Shown: positions 27,713 through 37,325 of the stretch, piece by piece | How positions within the stretch are numbered: position 1 is the stretch's first letter | How the letters are laid out: each line of letters starts with the position of its first letter | Translations under genes and position numbers: made by a program | Source of the DNA: Polyangium jinanense | GTDB taxonomy: Bacteria; Myxococcota; Polyangia; Polyangiales; Polyangiaceae | Direction: 5' to 3' | Length of the DNA stretch: 64,000 nucleotides | Assembly (NCBI RefSeq): GCF_028435365.1 | Contig: NZ_JAGTJJ010000002.1 | Location: 744,001 to 808,000, forward strand | Notes under the pieces: generated by a model | Seen by the model: the letters and a program-made list of their open reading frames with translations, nothing else | Told to the model about the DNA's origin: nothing | The model's database searches: none

Positions 27713-30700
27713 ATGCGCCTTCATTCCGCCCGCCTCGGGCTCGTCTCCGCGGCGCTCCTCGTCGCCGCTTGTCTCGGCCCGACGCCCGTCGCGCCGCAAG
27801 CACCGCTGTCCGCCAAGCTGGCGGAGTCGTTTGTCGAGGCGCTCGATGCCGAGGCGGTCGATCCGCTCGCGTCGCAGAAGTACCTCGACGCGATCCATCG
27901 GGCCATCGAGAATGCGGGTGATCCCGAGGCGCTCGCCACGGTCGTCGCGTCGCTCGATGCGCTCGTATTCCGGGAAGTCGACGCGCTCGGGTTGCCTGGA
28001 GAACAGGCTGTCGCGTATCGCTCGCGGGACGGGATCCCCGCGGTCGTGGACCAGCTACGCGCGGCGTGGACCGAGGCCGGCGAGCGTCTCGCGCAGGGCG
28101 GCGATGCGGGCAAGCTCCCGGTGATGCGCGGGATGCTGGCGACGGCGCTGCACGAGCTCGCGATGTACGTGGGGCAAGAGCAGGCGGCGATGGTGTGGGG
28201 CGAGCGGCGCGGATGCGCGCGGGAAGCGGCCCTGATCGCGCCGCTCGACTTCGCTGCGCTGCGTGGCCTCGCCGAGCCTTCGCAGGTCGCGCCGACGGGC
28301 GCGTTTGGCGCGACGTACCCGGGCGCGCGGCCGTTCTTCGCCGAGGTGGCGCCGCACGTGGTGCGCGCGGACGCGTGCAGGCTCGACGTGAACGCGACGT
28401 TCTCGCTGCCGGGCGTGCGCGCGCTCGTGGTCGACATCGAGAACCCGCGCGAGCAGAAGGTGTTTCTGTCGCTCGCGTCGACGTCGGCGGCGGTCGTCGA
28501 CGTCGCGGGGACACGCGTGCTTCGTCGCGGCTTCGAGGCGGGCGACGGCGCCGTGACGCGGCTGGGGCAGATCGACCTGCCGGCAGGGCGGGCACGTGTG
28601 GTCGTGCGGGTCGGTCAGATGAGCGACGGGGATCAGATCGAGCTCGACGTGTGGGGCGACGACGGTCTGCCCTTGCGGCTCCGCGCGCCGAGCGCGGGGG
28701 ACGTCGCCACGGTGGGCAAGGCCGGCAGCGCGACGCCAATCGAGATCACGTGGGGGAGGCCCGGCGGGACGACGCTCGCGCTGACGACGGCGGCGCTGCT
28801 CGGGCTCGGCGAGGCGCGCGACGCCGAGCATCTCCTCGAAGAGCGAGGTTTGCCGGGGACGAGCAGCCCACGCCTGTTCTTGCTGGCCGCACGCGCGACG
28901 GCGAAGGCCGACGATCTGCCCGATTCGAAGCAGATCGAGCGGCTGCGCGCCTACACGGAGAAGACGCTCGCGGGCTGGCCGAAGGCCTGGGAGGCGCTCG
29001 TGACGCGCGCGGCGCTGACGGAGCGGAGGCGCGTGGTCGAGGGGCTTGCAGACGCGCTCGGCGAGCTCGGCGTGCGTCCGCCGGCGACGGGGCAGCCCGC
29101 GGACAAACCCGCGGCCGAGAAGGCCGTGACGGATCCGATGACGCTCACGTACGTGGCAGCGGCGGCGAAGCGCGGGCAGATGCTCGACGTCGCGGAGGAT
29201 GCGTATCGCACGCTGGAGACGGCCGTGCCGGGATCGCCGCTGCTCGCGCGGGTCGATACGTATCTGCACGGGCGGGTCGGCGCAGATGCGGTGAAGGCGG
29301 CGTGTACGGGAGGGACGAGCCGCGCGGATCTCGCGTGCATGTACGCGCATCAGCAGCGCGGGGACACGCGCGCGGCGCTTGAAGAGCTCGGACGCGTGCG
29401 GCGCCTGCGCTCGGCGCCGGATGCGTTTCGCGATTCGGAAGTCGGGCTTCACGTGCTCGCGGGAGATCTTGACGGGGCGATCGCGGCCTACGACGCGACG
29501 CCGCCTGCGCGCAGGCGTTTGCTCGACGCGCTCGGCTTCGCGGCTGGCAGGAATCGATCCGACCTCGTACGTCCGCGCCTCGAACGTGATCAACGCGTGG
29601 CGACCGACGCGCCGTACGCGATCCCGATCCTGCGCCGGATCCTCGCGCTCGAACCGGATCAAGCGCGCGAGCTCGAGGCCGAAGGCGCGCGCCTCGTTTC
29701 GGCGGATCGCGCGACGAACGTGATGCCCGGCGCGGGCACGGCGGTGCTGCGGCACGTCGAGCGATACGCCCTGGATGCGGGCGGCGTGCTCCGGTACCTC
29801 GTCTACGATCTGCGGCGCGTGTCGGGCACGACGGACGTCGCGGAGGGCGCCGTTTCGTACGGGCCCGCGATCGAGGCAAACGCCGCGCAGCGCTTGCTCC
29901 GGCGCCGGATCCACAAGCGCGACGGCCGCGTGGTCGAGCCCGATCAGGTGGCGATGGCCGCGCAAAGCCACAGCGATCTTTCGGAGCTCGAAAAGGGCGA
30001 CTACGTCGAGCAGATTCTCGAAGGGTTCGTGGTGCCGGACGCGGGCGGGCAGATCGTGGTGGACGGGCCCGATCTCCTGCCGGCCCGCACCGGCGTGCGC
30101 GAGGCCGAGATCGAGCTCCGACGCCCGGCCTCGCTCGCGCTCGGCCTCTGGTCGCATCCCTTGCTCGGCAAGCCCCAGGTGCGCACAGACAAAGGCGACG
30201 AGATCCGCGTCTGGCGCATCGAGAACAAGGAGCCGCGTCGCATCGAGGACGGCGTGCCGCGGCTCGAACAGTCGGTGACGATCAGCTTCGGCACGCAGAC
30301 CTGGACGAACCTCGGGCGCTTGCTCGACGATCACGTCCGCGCGCTCGAAGACAAGGATCCGTACGTCGCGCGGTTCGCCCGCGAAGCCGCAGGAACCGTC
30401 ACGGCGCCGTCGCGCGCGCTCGTCGAGCGTGTGGTCACGGCCGTGGGCAAGCGCGTGAAGGTGCCCGGCGGCGGCGAGCTCTCGGACGTGTCGGCGATGT
30501 ACGGCACGGGCCCGCAGCAGACGACGGCGCGCACGGTGCTCGAGCTCGGTCAGGGCAGCCGCGCGCTCGTCGTGTGGCGCGCGTTGCGCGAGCTCGGCGT
30601 GGACGCGCGCCTCGCGATCGCCGAGACCGAGCCGTTCAGCGGAGCCGCGGATTTCCCGCCGCACGTGGGCCGTTTCCGGTATCCGCTCGTCGTCGCGCGT

Positions 30701-31507
30701 TTGCCCGAGGGTGAGCTCTGGATCGACGCGGACGTGGATGGCCCGCCGTTGCCTCCGGGACGCGTGAGCCCGGAGCTTCGTGGCCGCAACGCGATCCTGC
30801 CCGACGGCAGCCTCGTCACGGTGCAGGGCGACGCGAGCGAGAAGGGCGACGAGATCGAGATCCGGCTCGCGCTCGACGCGTCGGGCGTCGCGCGTGGCAC
30901 GTTCTCGATCGCGCTGCGCGGGCGCGAGGCGCAGTCGCTCGCGGACTCGCTCGACATGGTCGTCGGCACGGATCGTCGCGAGATGTTGCGCAACGTGGTG
31001 CTCACGTGGGTGCCCTGGGCCGACGTCGAGGACGTGGAGCTCGGATCGAGCGAGGGATCGTGGGAGGTCTCGGTGCGCGCGAAGATCGCGATCTTCGGCT
31101 ACTCGCAGCCCGAGACCCGCGACGGCAAGACGTGGCTGCTTCCGGGCCTCGAACCGATGCACCTCGCGCGGGGTTTTTCGAGCACGCTCGCCTCGTTCTA
31201 CGCGTCGCGCGCGGGCCGCGAGAGCGCTCTCACCATCGACAGGCCGCTCCAGTACCGCGTGCGTCGCCGCATCGAGCTGCCCAAGGGCGCCACGATCGCG
31301 CGCGCGCCGGCGTCCGTGAAGGTCGCGCACGACGGCTTCTCGGCTTCCCGCGCGGGGACGTACAAGGAGGGCGTGATCGAGGAGTCGTTCCTGCTCGATC
31401 TGCCGACGGGCACGGTGTCGGCGAACGATTACGACAGCTTCGTCGAGCGCGTGCGCGCCGTGGACGACGGGTTCATGGCGGGCACGCGCGTGAAGGTGGC
31501 GCCCTGA
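27713..31507 (+). CDS. Large lipoprotein with a cysteine-less transglutaminase-like region
   Basis: About 1264 residues from ATG 27713 (MRLHSARLG, lipobox VAAC). The first 700 residues are Ala/Leu-rich helical repeats. The segment LRYLVYDLRRVSGTTDVAEG to LSELEKGDYVEQILEGFVV is DUF3857-like, as in the protein at 9025-13164. Where that protein has GDCDDKAMLL, this one reads GQGSRALVVWRALRELGVDA, so the catalytic Cys is absent and it is probably not an active transglutaminase. It ends 11 nt before murB. The shared architecture makes it a paralogue (by eye). Confidence 0.8.
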   Translation: MRLHSARLGLVSAALLVAACLGPTPVAPQAPLSAKLAESFVEALDAEAVDPLASQKYLDAIHRAIENAGDPEALATVVASLDALVFREVDALGLPGEQAVAYRSRDGIPAVVDQLRAAWTEAGERLAQGGDAGKLPVMRGMLATALHELAMYVGQEQAAMVWGERRGCAREAALIAPLDFAALRGLAEPSQVAPTGAFGATYPGARPFFAEVAPHVVRADACRLDVNATFSLPGVRALVVDIENPREQKVFLSLASTSAAVVDVAGTRVLRRGFEAGDGAVTRLGQIDLPAGRARVVVRVGQMSDGDQIELDVWGDDGLPLRLRAPSAGDVATVGKAGSATPIEITWGRPGGTTLALTTAALLGLGEARDAEHLLEERGLPGTSSPRLFLLAARATAKADDLPDSKQIERLRAYTEKTLAGWPKAWEALVTRAALTERRRVVEGLADALGELGVRPPATGQPADKPAAEKAVTDPMTLTYVAAAAKRGQMLDVAEDAYRTLETAVPGSPLLARVDTYLHGRVGADAVKAACTGGTSRADLACMYAHQQRGDTRAALEELGRVRRLRSAPDAFRDSEVGLHVLAGDLDGAIAAYDATPPARRRLLDALGFAAGRNRSDLVRPRLERDQRVATDAPYAIPILRRILALEPDQARELEAEGARLVSADRATNVMPGAGTAVLRHVERYALDAGGVLRYLVYDLRRVSGTTDVAEGAVSYGPAIEANAAQRLLRRRIHKRDGRVVEPDQVAMAAQSHSDLSELEKGDYVEQILEGFVVPDAGGQIVVDGPDLLPARTGVREAEIELRRPASLALGLWSHPLLGKPQVRTDKGDEIRVWRIENKEPRRIEDGVPRLEQSVTISFGTQTWTNLGRLLDDHVRALEDKDPYVARFAREAAGTVTAPSRALVERVVTAVGKRVKVPGGGELSDVSAMYGTGPQQTTARTVLELGQGSRALVVWRALRELGVDARLAIAETEPFSGAADFPPHVGRFRYPLVVARLPEGELWIDADVDGPPLPPGRVSPELRGRNAILPDGSLVTVQGDASEKGDEIEIRLALDASGVARGTFSIALRGREAQSLADSLDMVVGTDRREMLRNVVLTWVPWADVEDVELGSSEGSWEVSVRAKIAIFGYSQPETRDGKTWLLPGLEPMHLARGFSSTLASFYASRAGRESALTIDRPLQYRVRRRIELPKGATIARAPASVKVAHDGFSASRAGTYKEGVIEESFLLDLPTGTVSANDYDSFVERVRAVDDGFMAGTRVKVAP

Positions 31508-31518
31508 GCCTGCGTACG

Positions 31519-32664
31519 ATGCGTCCTCAGCCGCCCGAGTCGGCGCGCGCGCCGATGGGCATGCTCTTCGACGTGCCACTCGCACCGCGCACCACACTCG
31601 GCGTCGGCGGCCCGGCCGCGCGGTACGTCGAGGCACGCACCGAGGAGGCCGTGCAAGACACGCTCGCCTGGGCGCGCAACCACCGCCTCGACGTCACCGT
31701 GCTCGGCGGCGGCTCGAACGTGCTCGTCGCGGATCGCGGCGTCGACGGCCTCGTCCTGCGGGTCGCGGTCTCCGGCGTGAACCACGCGATCGAGGGAGAT
31801 CGCGTCACGCTGAGCGCGGGCGCGGGCGAGTCGTGGGACGCGATCGTCGCGATGACCGTCGAGCAAGGCTGGGCCGGGCTCGAGTGCCTCTCGGGCATCC
31901 CGGGCGACGTGGGCGCGGCGCCGATCCAGAACATCGGCGCGTACGGTCAGGAGGCGGGCGACGTGATCACGTTCGTCTACGGCATCGATCGGCGCAGCGG
32001 CGCGACCGTGGGCATCGATCGGCTCGGCTGCCGCTTCGGGTATCGCGACAGCGTGTTCAAGCGCCGGGCGAGCGGAAGGTTCGTGATCGTCGGCGTGACG
32101 TTTTCCCTTCAGCGCGGCGGCTCGGCGGCCGTGCGATACGCCGAGCTCGATCGGTACCTGCGCGAGATCGGCGCCGGCCCTTCGCCCTCGCTCGCGGAGG
32201 TGCGCAAGGCCGTGCTGGAGCTGCGCCGTCGCAAGTCGATGCTCGTCGAGGCGGGTGATGAGAACGGGCGCAGCGCCGGTTCGTTCTTCGTGAACCCGAC
32301 GCTCGACGAGGCGGCCTTCGCCGAGGCCCGCGCGCGCATCGAGGCTGCGAACGTGCTCGAGCCCGGCGAGACCCTTCCGCAATTCGTCGCGGGCCCGGGT
32401 CGCGTGAAAATCCCGGCCGCGTGGCTCATCGAGCGCGCTGGGTTCAAGAAGGGCACGGCCGACGGCCCGGTCGGTCTGTCCACGCGCCACGCGCTTGCGA
32501 TCGTCAATCGCGGCGGCGCGACCGCCGAGGACATCCTCCGCTTCGCGCGCCGCATCCGCGACGGCGTGCTCGCGCGCTTCGGCGTGCGGCTCGTGCCGGA
32601 GCCCGTGATGCTCGGCTTCCGGCCCGAGGAGGTCGAGGACCTCGTGGGGCACCCAACGACCTGA
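31519..32664 (+). CDS. murB: UDP-N-acetylmuramate dehydrogenase MurB
   Basis: A 381-residue flavoenzyme that reduces UDP-GlcNAc-enolpyruvate to UDP-MurNAc with NADPH in peptidoglycan precursor synthesis. The FAD-binding VTVLGGGSNVLVADRG and GLECLSGIPGDVGAAPIQNIGAYGQE blocks are clear. GYRDSVFK is the type I (E. coli-like) Tyr loop, SAGSFFVNP holds the catalytic Ser, and EPVMLG supplies the C-terminal Glu. The start is ATG 31519, 11 nt after the preceding stop; the frame is open far upstream inside that gene but without homology. It stands apart from other mur genes. Confidence 0.97.
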   Translation: MRPQPPESARAPMGMLFDVPLAPRTTLGVGGPAARYVEARTEEAVQDTLAWARNHRLDVTVLGGGSNVLVADRGVDGLVLRVAVSGVNHAIEGDRVTLSAGAGESWDAIVAMTVEQGWAGLECLSGIPGDVGAAPIQNIGAYGQEAGDVITFVYGIDRRSGATVGIDRLGCRFGYRDSVFKRRASGRFVIVGVTFSLQRGGSAAVRYAELDRYLREIGAGPSPSLAEVRKAVLELRRRKSMLVEAGDENGRSAGSFFVNPTLDEAAFAEARARIEAANVLEPGETLPQFVAGPGRVKIPAAWLIERAGFKKGTADGPVGLSTRHALAIVNRGGATAEDILRFARRIRDGVLARFGVRLVPEPVMLGFRPEEVEDLVGHPTT

Positions 32665-32716
32665 TTTTACGGCGTGTTCTGCCGCCGCGAAGACGGCTAC
32701 GCGCTACGCTGTCGCC

Positions 32717-35700
32717 GTGGTCGAACCCCTGGACGAAGGCGAGGCCTCGGAAGAGGCGCGCGACGATCTCCCCGCCGACGAGGGGAACTCGGAGCGACGC
32801 ACCTTCCGCAGCCTCCGGCCGCCCAAGCCGCTCGACGAGGACAAGCTCGACGAGCTCGCTGCGTGCATCGCGACGATGCCCGAGCCCGTCGCCACACTCG
32901 CCGTCGGCGTGGAGATCGCGCGGGCCGAGGGGGACGCGACCGGCGTGCGCAAGCGCCTCTTCGAGCTCGGGATCGGCATCGTTCGTTATGGCTTCTCCCT
33001 CGGCCTCGCCGCGCTCGTGGCGAAGCTCGGCGGCGCGGCGGCGCCGAGGCCTTTGGCAGAGGCGCTCGCGCGGGCGGCGCGGATCTCGGATGGGATGTGG
33101 TGCGAGCTCACGCGCACCGTCGGCAACGCGCTGAAGTCGTACGACCCGGCGCTCGCGCAGATGCTTGCGTTCACCTCGCAGCGTCCGCTGACCGAGCTCG
33201 TTTCTGCTCGTAACGATTTCATCCATCGGGGCGGCTCCGGTGACAACGCGCTGGAGAAGCTGATGGCGCTCCTCGAAAATACCGAGGCGCTCCTGTCGCT
33301 GTCGCTTCGGTGCGTGGTGTCGCTCGATCCGTCGACGTACGAGGCGCGCATGGGCACGCCGCTCCGGGGCGGGGTTTGGCGCAAGACGAAAGGCGCGCTG
33401 CCCGCGGGCGTCGAGGCCGGCGTGGCGTACGTGGTGCGCGAAGACGGGACGTGGATGCCCGTGTCGCCGTACCTGCCGCTCGTCGACAAACGGCTGCTTT
33501 TCGCGGACGGCCCGCACGCGCCCGGCAAGCCGTGGCGCTGTACCGATCCGGAGATCGGCGAACACCGCGAGCATCCGCCGATCGATCGCGCAGTTCGCAA
33601 GCTCGTGGGCGAAGATAAGAACGCGCCGCAAGAGCTCACGGACAGGCCACGCCTCGTCGGTCGAGACGCGGCGGTGAAGGTGCTCGAGCGCGCCGCGGAG
33701 GAGGCGGCCGCAGGCAGCGTGCGCGTCGCGCTCGTGACGGGATCGTTCGGCGTGGGAAGGACACGCGTCGCGGACGAGATCGTCGCGGCGGCGGCGGCGT
33801 ACGGGTTCGGGCGCGTGATCGACGCGCGTTGCTCGGTCGAGCGCAGGACGCCCCTCCGCGCGCTGCGCACCGCGATCGAGGGCGTGAAGGGGCTCGGTCG
33901 CATGCGTGATGCCATCGAGCGCGCGCTCTCGGTCGAGGCCGCGATGACACGCGCCGCGCTGGAGGCGTCGATCGAGGCGATCGAGGAGGCGCTCGTGGAG
34001 GCGAGCCTCGAAGAGCCCACGGTGCTCGACATGGACGACGCGCAGTGGGCGGACGAGCAAACGCAAGGGCTCTTGCGCATGCTGACGGATCGAGCGATCC
34101 GCAAGGGGCGTGGGCGGCTCTTCGTCATCGTGACCGTACGCGACGAACCGAACCCGAGCGTCTCGCTGCGGCGCTTCGTGGGTCGCGTCGAGCAAGGCAT
34201 CGGCGCGGGTGCGACGCGCGTCATGCTCGACGCGCTCTCCACGAAGGATGCCTCCGCGCTCGTGCAGAACGTCGCGCCGATCGCGAAGGACATCGAGCGT
34301 GCCGTGGTCGAGGGCGCGGGCGGCGTGCCGTTTTTCCTCGTGCAGCCGCTCCTCGTGTGGAATGAGACCGGCGCGCTCGTCTGGCGTGACGCCGCGTGGC
34401 GACCGCGCGACGAGTCGATCTTGCGCGCCTCAGTGCCGGGCGTGCGGGACCTTTTGCGCGCGCGGCTCGACTCGTTCTTCGATCCGGGATCGGACGGCGA
34501 GCGGGCCGCGCAACACGTGCTCGCGTGCGTCGCGCTCTACGGCTCGGGTTTGCCGGTGGAGCAGCTCGTCGCGGCTGTGGAGGCCGCGGGGACGAACGCG
34601 CGGAGTGTGGAGCAGGCGCTCGAGTTGCTCGTCGAGTCGGGCCTGCTCATCGTGCGCGGCGAGCGGCAGGAGCACGGGTTCGCGCAGGAAATCGTGCGGC
34701 AGGCGGCGCTCGAAGACGTGCGGCAAAAGCCGTGGTTCCGGCGCACCCACCGGAGCCTGCTCGAAGCCGTGGGGCGGAGCGAGGTGGCCGAGGAGAACGC
34801 GGCGTTCCTCGCGGCCGGTCACGAGTCGCTCGGCGATCGCGAGGAGGCCACGCGCTGGTACGGCAAGGCCGTGGCGAAGGCGCTCGCGGGCGGTGAGTTC
34901 GAACGGGCGATCGAGCTCGCGGAGAAACTCGCGCAGGTGGCCAAGGGGGCCGAGCGCGCGCGCGCCGAGCTGCACGTGGTCGACGCGCTCTTCCGCGCGG
35001 GTCGCGCGGCCGAGGCGAAAGATCGGCTGGAGAGGATCCACCTCGACGGCGTCGTGGACATGGGCGTGCGGCTCGAAGCTCGTGTGCTCACGCTCGCGAT
35101 CGCCGCGACGCTCCGGCATCTACCGTCCGATCACGACCCTTCGCTCGTCGCGGATGCGGACGCGCACGGTGATCTCGTCCTGCGCATCGAGACGCGGCTC
35201 GCCGCGGCGCGCCTCGTGCGTGGGCGTCGAGGGCTCGCGCTCGCGGAGGAGGCGATCGCGGTCGCGGGGCAGACGTCGCTCGATCTGCGATATCGCGCGC
35301 TCGCGATGCGGCTCGAGCTGATCATCGAGGTCGATCCCAGTGATCAGGCGCGGCTCGTTCGGGCCGTCGAGACGGCGCGCGCCGCGGCTCGGGAGCTTCA
35401 TTCCCCTTGGGCCGAGCTCGACGCCGACAACTATCTCGCCATCGCGCACATGTATGCCGCGAAGTACGAGGATGCCGTACGCGGGTTCGCGAGCATCGCC
35501 GAGCGAGCCAAGTCGTTCAAGTTCGGCACACTGCACCGCGAGGTCCTCATCAACCTCGCGACGGCGAACTTGCGGGCGGGCAACTTCGCGCAGGCGGTCG
35601 CGGCCGCAAAGCTAGCGACGGAGACGGCGCGCGCGGCCGGCGATCACGTCCTGCTCTCGGCTGCACAGTCGATCTGCGCGGGGGCCTTGCTTCAGACCGG

Positions 35701-36094
35701 TGATCTCGAGGGAGCCAAGGCCTCCGCGGACGAGTCCATCGCCCTCGCCCTGTCTGCCGGTCACGACTACTACGCGATCGTGTCGCTGCTCCGTCGCGCC
35801 GATATTCGTTCGCGGCTCGGTGACCTTTCGGCGATCGAGGACGCCGTGCTGGCCCGATCCCGGGCCGAGGCGGCGGGCGACGCGGACCTCGTGGCCCGCG
35901 CAGAGCTCTGGTCGGCCCTTCACATGGCGCGACGGGGGGACGACGATCCCACGGCTGTGAGGGCCAAGCTCGGAGACGTCGTGCGCAGCATCGAGGGCCG
36001 ACGGGCTTCGCTGCGAGCACCTACGCAACGGCTGCTCGAGGAGGCGCGGCAACTCGCGGAGATCGGGTCGGGGGAGGGTGGGGTCACTCGATGA
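32717..36094 (+). CDS. Large AAA-type ATPase/TPR regulator with a degenerate P-loop
   Basis: A 1125-residue protein (GTG 32717). The N-terminal 310 residues are an unknown helical region with ARNDFIHRGGSG. Residues about 315-600 look like the AAA/NACHT-like ATPase of LuxR-type or kinase-linked regulators: RLVGRDAAVKVLERA, then TGSFGVGRTR where the usual P-loop Lys is Arg, and VLDMDDAQWADEQT as Walker B. The rest is a superhelix of TPRs (ERAIELAEKLAQVAKGAERARAELHVVD and many more). No DNA-binding or kinase domain is seen. Its end overlaps the convergent DUF4384 gene by 11 nt. The Lys-to-Arg change predicts weak or no ATP hydrolysis. Confidence 0.8.
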   Translation: MVEPLDEGEASEEARDDLPADEGNSERRTFRSLRPPKPLDEDKLDELAACIATMPEPVATLAVGVEIARAEGDATGVRKRLFELGIGIVRYGFSLGLAALVAKLGGAAAPRPLAEALARAARISDGMWCELTRTVGNALKSYDPALAQMLAFTSQRPLTELVSARNDFIHRGGSGDNALEKLMALLENTEALLSLSLRCVVSLDPSTYEARMGTPLRGGVWRKTKGALPAGVEAGVAYVVREDGTWMPVSPYLPLVDKRLLFADGPHAPGKPWRCTDPEIGEHREHPPIDRAVRKLVGEDKNAPQELTDRPRLVGRDAAVKVLERAAEEAAAGSVRVALVTGSFGVGRTRVADEIVAAAAAYGFGRVIDARCSVERRTPLRALRTAIEGVKGLGRMRDAIERALSVEAAMTRAALEASIEAIEEALVEASLEEPTVLDMDDAQWADEQTQGLLRMLTDRAIRKGRGRLFVIVTVRDEPNPSVSLRRFVGRVEQGIGAGATRVMLDALSTKDASALVQNVAPIAKDIERAVVEGAGGVPFFLVQPLLVWNETGALVWRDAAWRPRDESILRASVPGVRDLLRARLDSFFDPGSDGERAAQHVLACVALYGSGLPVEQLVAAVEAAGTNARSVEQALELLVESGLLIVRGERQEHGFAQEIVRQAALEDVRQKPWFRRTHRSLLEAVGRSEVAEENAAFLAAGHESLGDREEATRWYGKAVAKALAGGEFERAIELAEKLAQVAKGAERARAELHVVDALFRAGRAAEAKDRLERIHLDGVVDMGVRLEARVLTLAIAATLRHLPSDHDPSLVADADAHGDLVLRIETRLAAARLVRGRRGLALAEEAIAVAGQTSLDLRYRALAMRLELIIEVDPSDQARLVRAVETARAAARELHSPWAELDADNYLAIAHMYAAKYEDAVRGFASIAERAKSFKFGTLHREVLINLATANLRAGNFAQAVAAAKLATETARAAGDHVLLSAAQSICAGALLQTGDLEGAKASADESIALALSAGHDYYAIVSLLRRADIRSRLGDLSAIEDAVLARSRAEAAGDADLVARAELWSALHMARRGDDDPTAVRAKLGDVVRSIEGRRASLRAPTQRLLEEARQLAEIGSGEGGVTR

Positions 36095-37277
36095 CGACGC
36101 CGCCTCGTGTGCGTACGCGCTCGATGACGACGCCGCCCCGCGTCTTCGGCGCGGGAAGCCGCGTGTATTTCTCCGCCGCGTCCTTGTAGGCCGCGCCCTC
36201 GCTCGTGTGCTGGAACGAGAACACCTTCAGAAGGAGCCCATCGCCGGGCTCGGTGCGCGCCATGAACGACGGAGGCTTGCTCCCGGGCTTGCTCCCCGAC
36301 GCACCGCTGAGGTCGAGCTCGAGACCACGGATGCGTGGGCACCTCTCGAGCCCGGCGTCGCGGCACTTCGAGTCCTTCTTCGCGCCTGCGCCCTCGACCG
36401 GCAGGTGCTTCATCCCGTCGAGGAGCTTGTCGTCCTTGATGCGCGTGACCTTCCCGTCACGCACGCGCGCGAGCGCCTCGTCCAGGTTCTGCAGCGGCGT
36501 GCGCGACGCGGCGATGTAGATGTCCTCGAAGCCGAGGTCCTTGTCGTTCAAACGGAACCTGAGGTCCCCGTTCGGGATGCGTGACGCGAGGCTAGCGTCG
36601 AGCGGGTTCTTCGTGCCGATCCGCTCGTCCGGGAAGAGCACCGTGAGGCCACTCGTCGCGTTGTTCTGGAAGATGTAGACGTACGCCCGCGGCTTGACCT
36701 CGACCTTGAAGAACACGCGCGTGTTCGTCGGCAGCGGTTCGTCCGGCTTCACGGTGCGCGTCCCGCCGCCCGCGCTCTCCGGTAGCTCCGCCTCCATCGA
36801 CAGCGTGAGCGTCAGCTCTTCCTTGCGCTCCGCCTCCGGCACCGTGTGCTGGTACAGCGCGTCGAGCGCGGCTTGCCGCTCCTCCTCCGAGGACGCCTGT
36901 TTCACCGCCGCGACCAGCGAGCCAACGGGAGTGAGGAGCTTGAGGAGCGCCTTTTTCTCCTCGTCGTACGTCGCCTTGTCGATCGCACACGCGTTGTAGT
37001 CGCGGCAGAGGCGCGTGTGCGCCGCGACGAACTTTTCGGTCTCCGCCGAGATGCGACGGATCGCGACATCCTCGAACGACGCCGTGTCCGAGGCGAGGTT
37101 CAGGACACCGATGTCGCCCTCGGGGATCTCACTCGAGCAGTCGATGGAGGGACGCACCTCCGCACCACACGCGACGCTGCTTGGGCTCCTCGCCGCGCAT
37201 GACGCGCCGGCGAGGGCGATGCCGGCCACGGCGAGCACACCGAGGCCGAGGTGCACGAAGCTTCGGCGTTGGGACAT
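36084..37277 (-). CDS. DUF4384-like lipoprotein
   Basis: A 397-residue lipoprotein (lipobox AGASC near residue 27). A helical segment (about 80-140) has paired Cys (LCRDYNACAI). The region from about 155 (LTLSMEAELPESAGGGTRTV, NTRVFFKVEVKPRAYVYIFQNN, LTVLFPDERIGTKNPL) matches DUF4384, a beta domain found in surface proteins and next to caspases and kinases. The C-terminus ends in a duplicated octamer TRGGVVIE separated by RVR. The stop codon overlaps that of the AAA/TPR gene, tail to tail. Confidence 0.8.
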   Translation of the reverse strand: MSQRRSFVHLGLGVLAVAGIALAGASCAARSPSSVACGAEVRPSIDCSSEIPEGDIGVLNLASDTASFEDVAIRRISAETEKFVAAHTRLCRDYNACAIDKATYDEEKKALLKLLTPVGSLVAAVKQASSEEERQAALDALYQHTVPEAERKEELTLTLSMEAELPESAGGGTRTVKPDEPLPTNTRVFFKVEVKPRAYVYIFQNNATSGLTVLFPDERIGTKNPLDASLASRIPNGDLRFRLNDKDLGFEDIYIAASRTPLQNLDEALARVRDGKVTRIKDDKLLDGMKHLPVEGAGAKKDSKCRDAGLERCPRIRGLELDLSGASGSKPGSKPPSFMARTEPGDGLLLKVFSFQHTSEGAAYKDAAEKYTRLPAPKTRGGVVIERVRTRGGVVIE

Positions 37278-37325
37278 GGCTGCCGAGGGTACGGGGAAGG
37301 GCCCGCGTTTGCGAGCCCCGGGCCG

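Noticed and set aside
28055..31636. Open frame of 1193 codons on the minus strand
   Set aside because: Antisense of the large lipoprotein gene; low-complexity Arg/His-rich translation.
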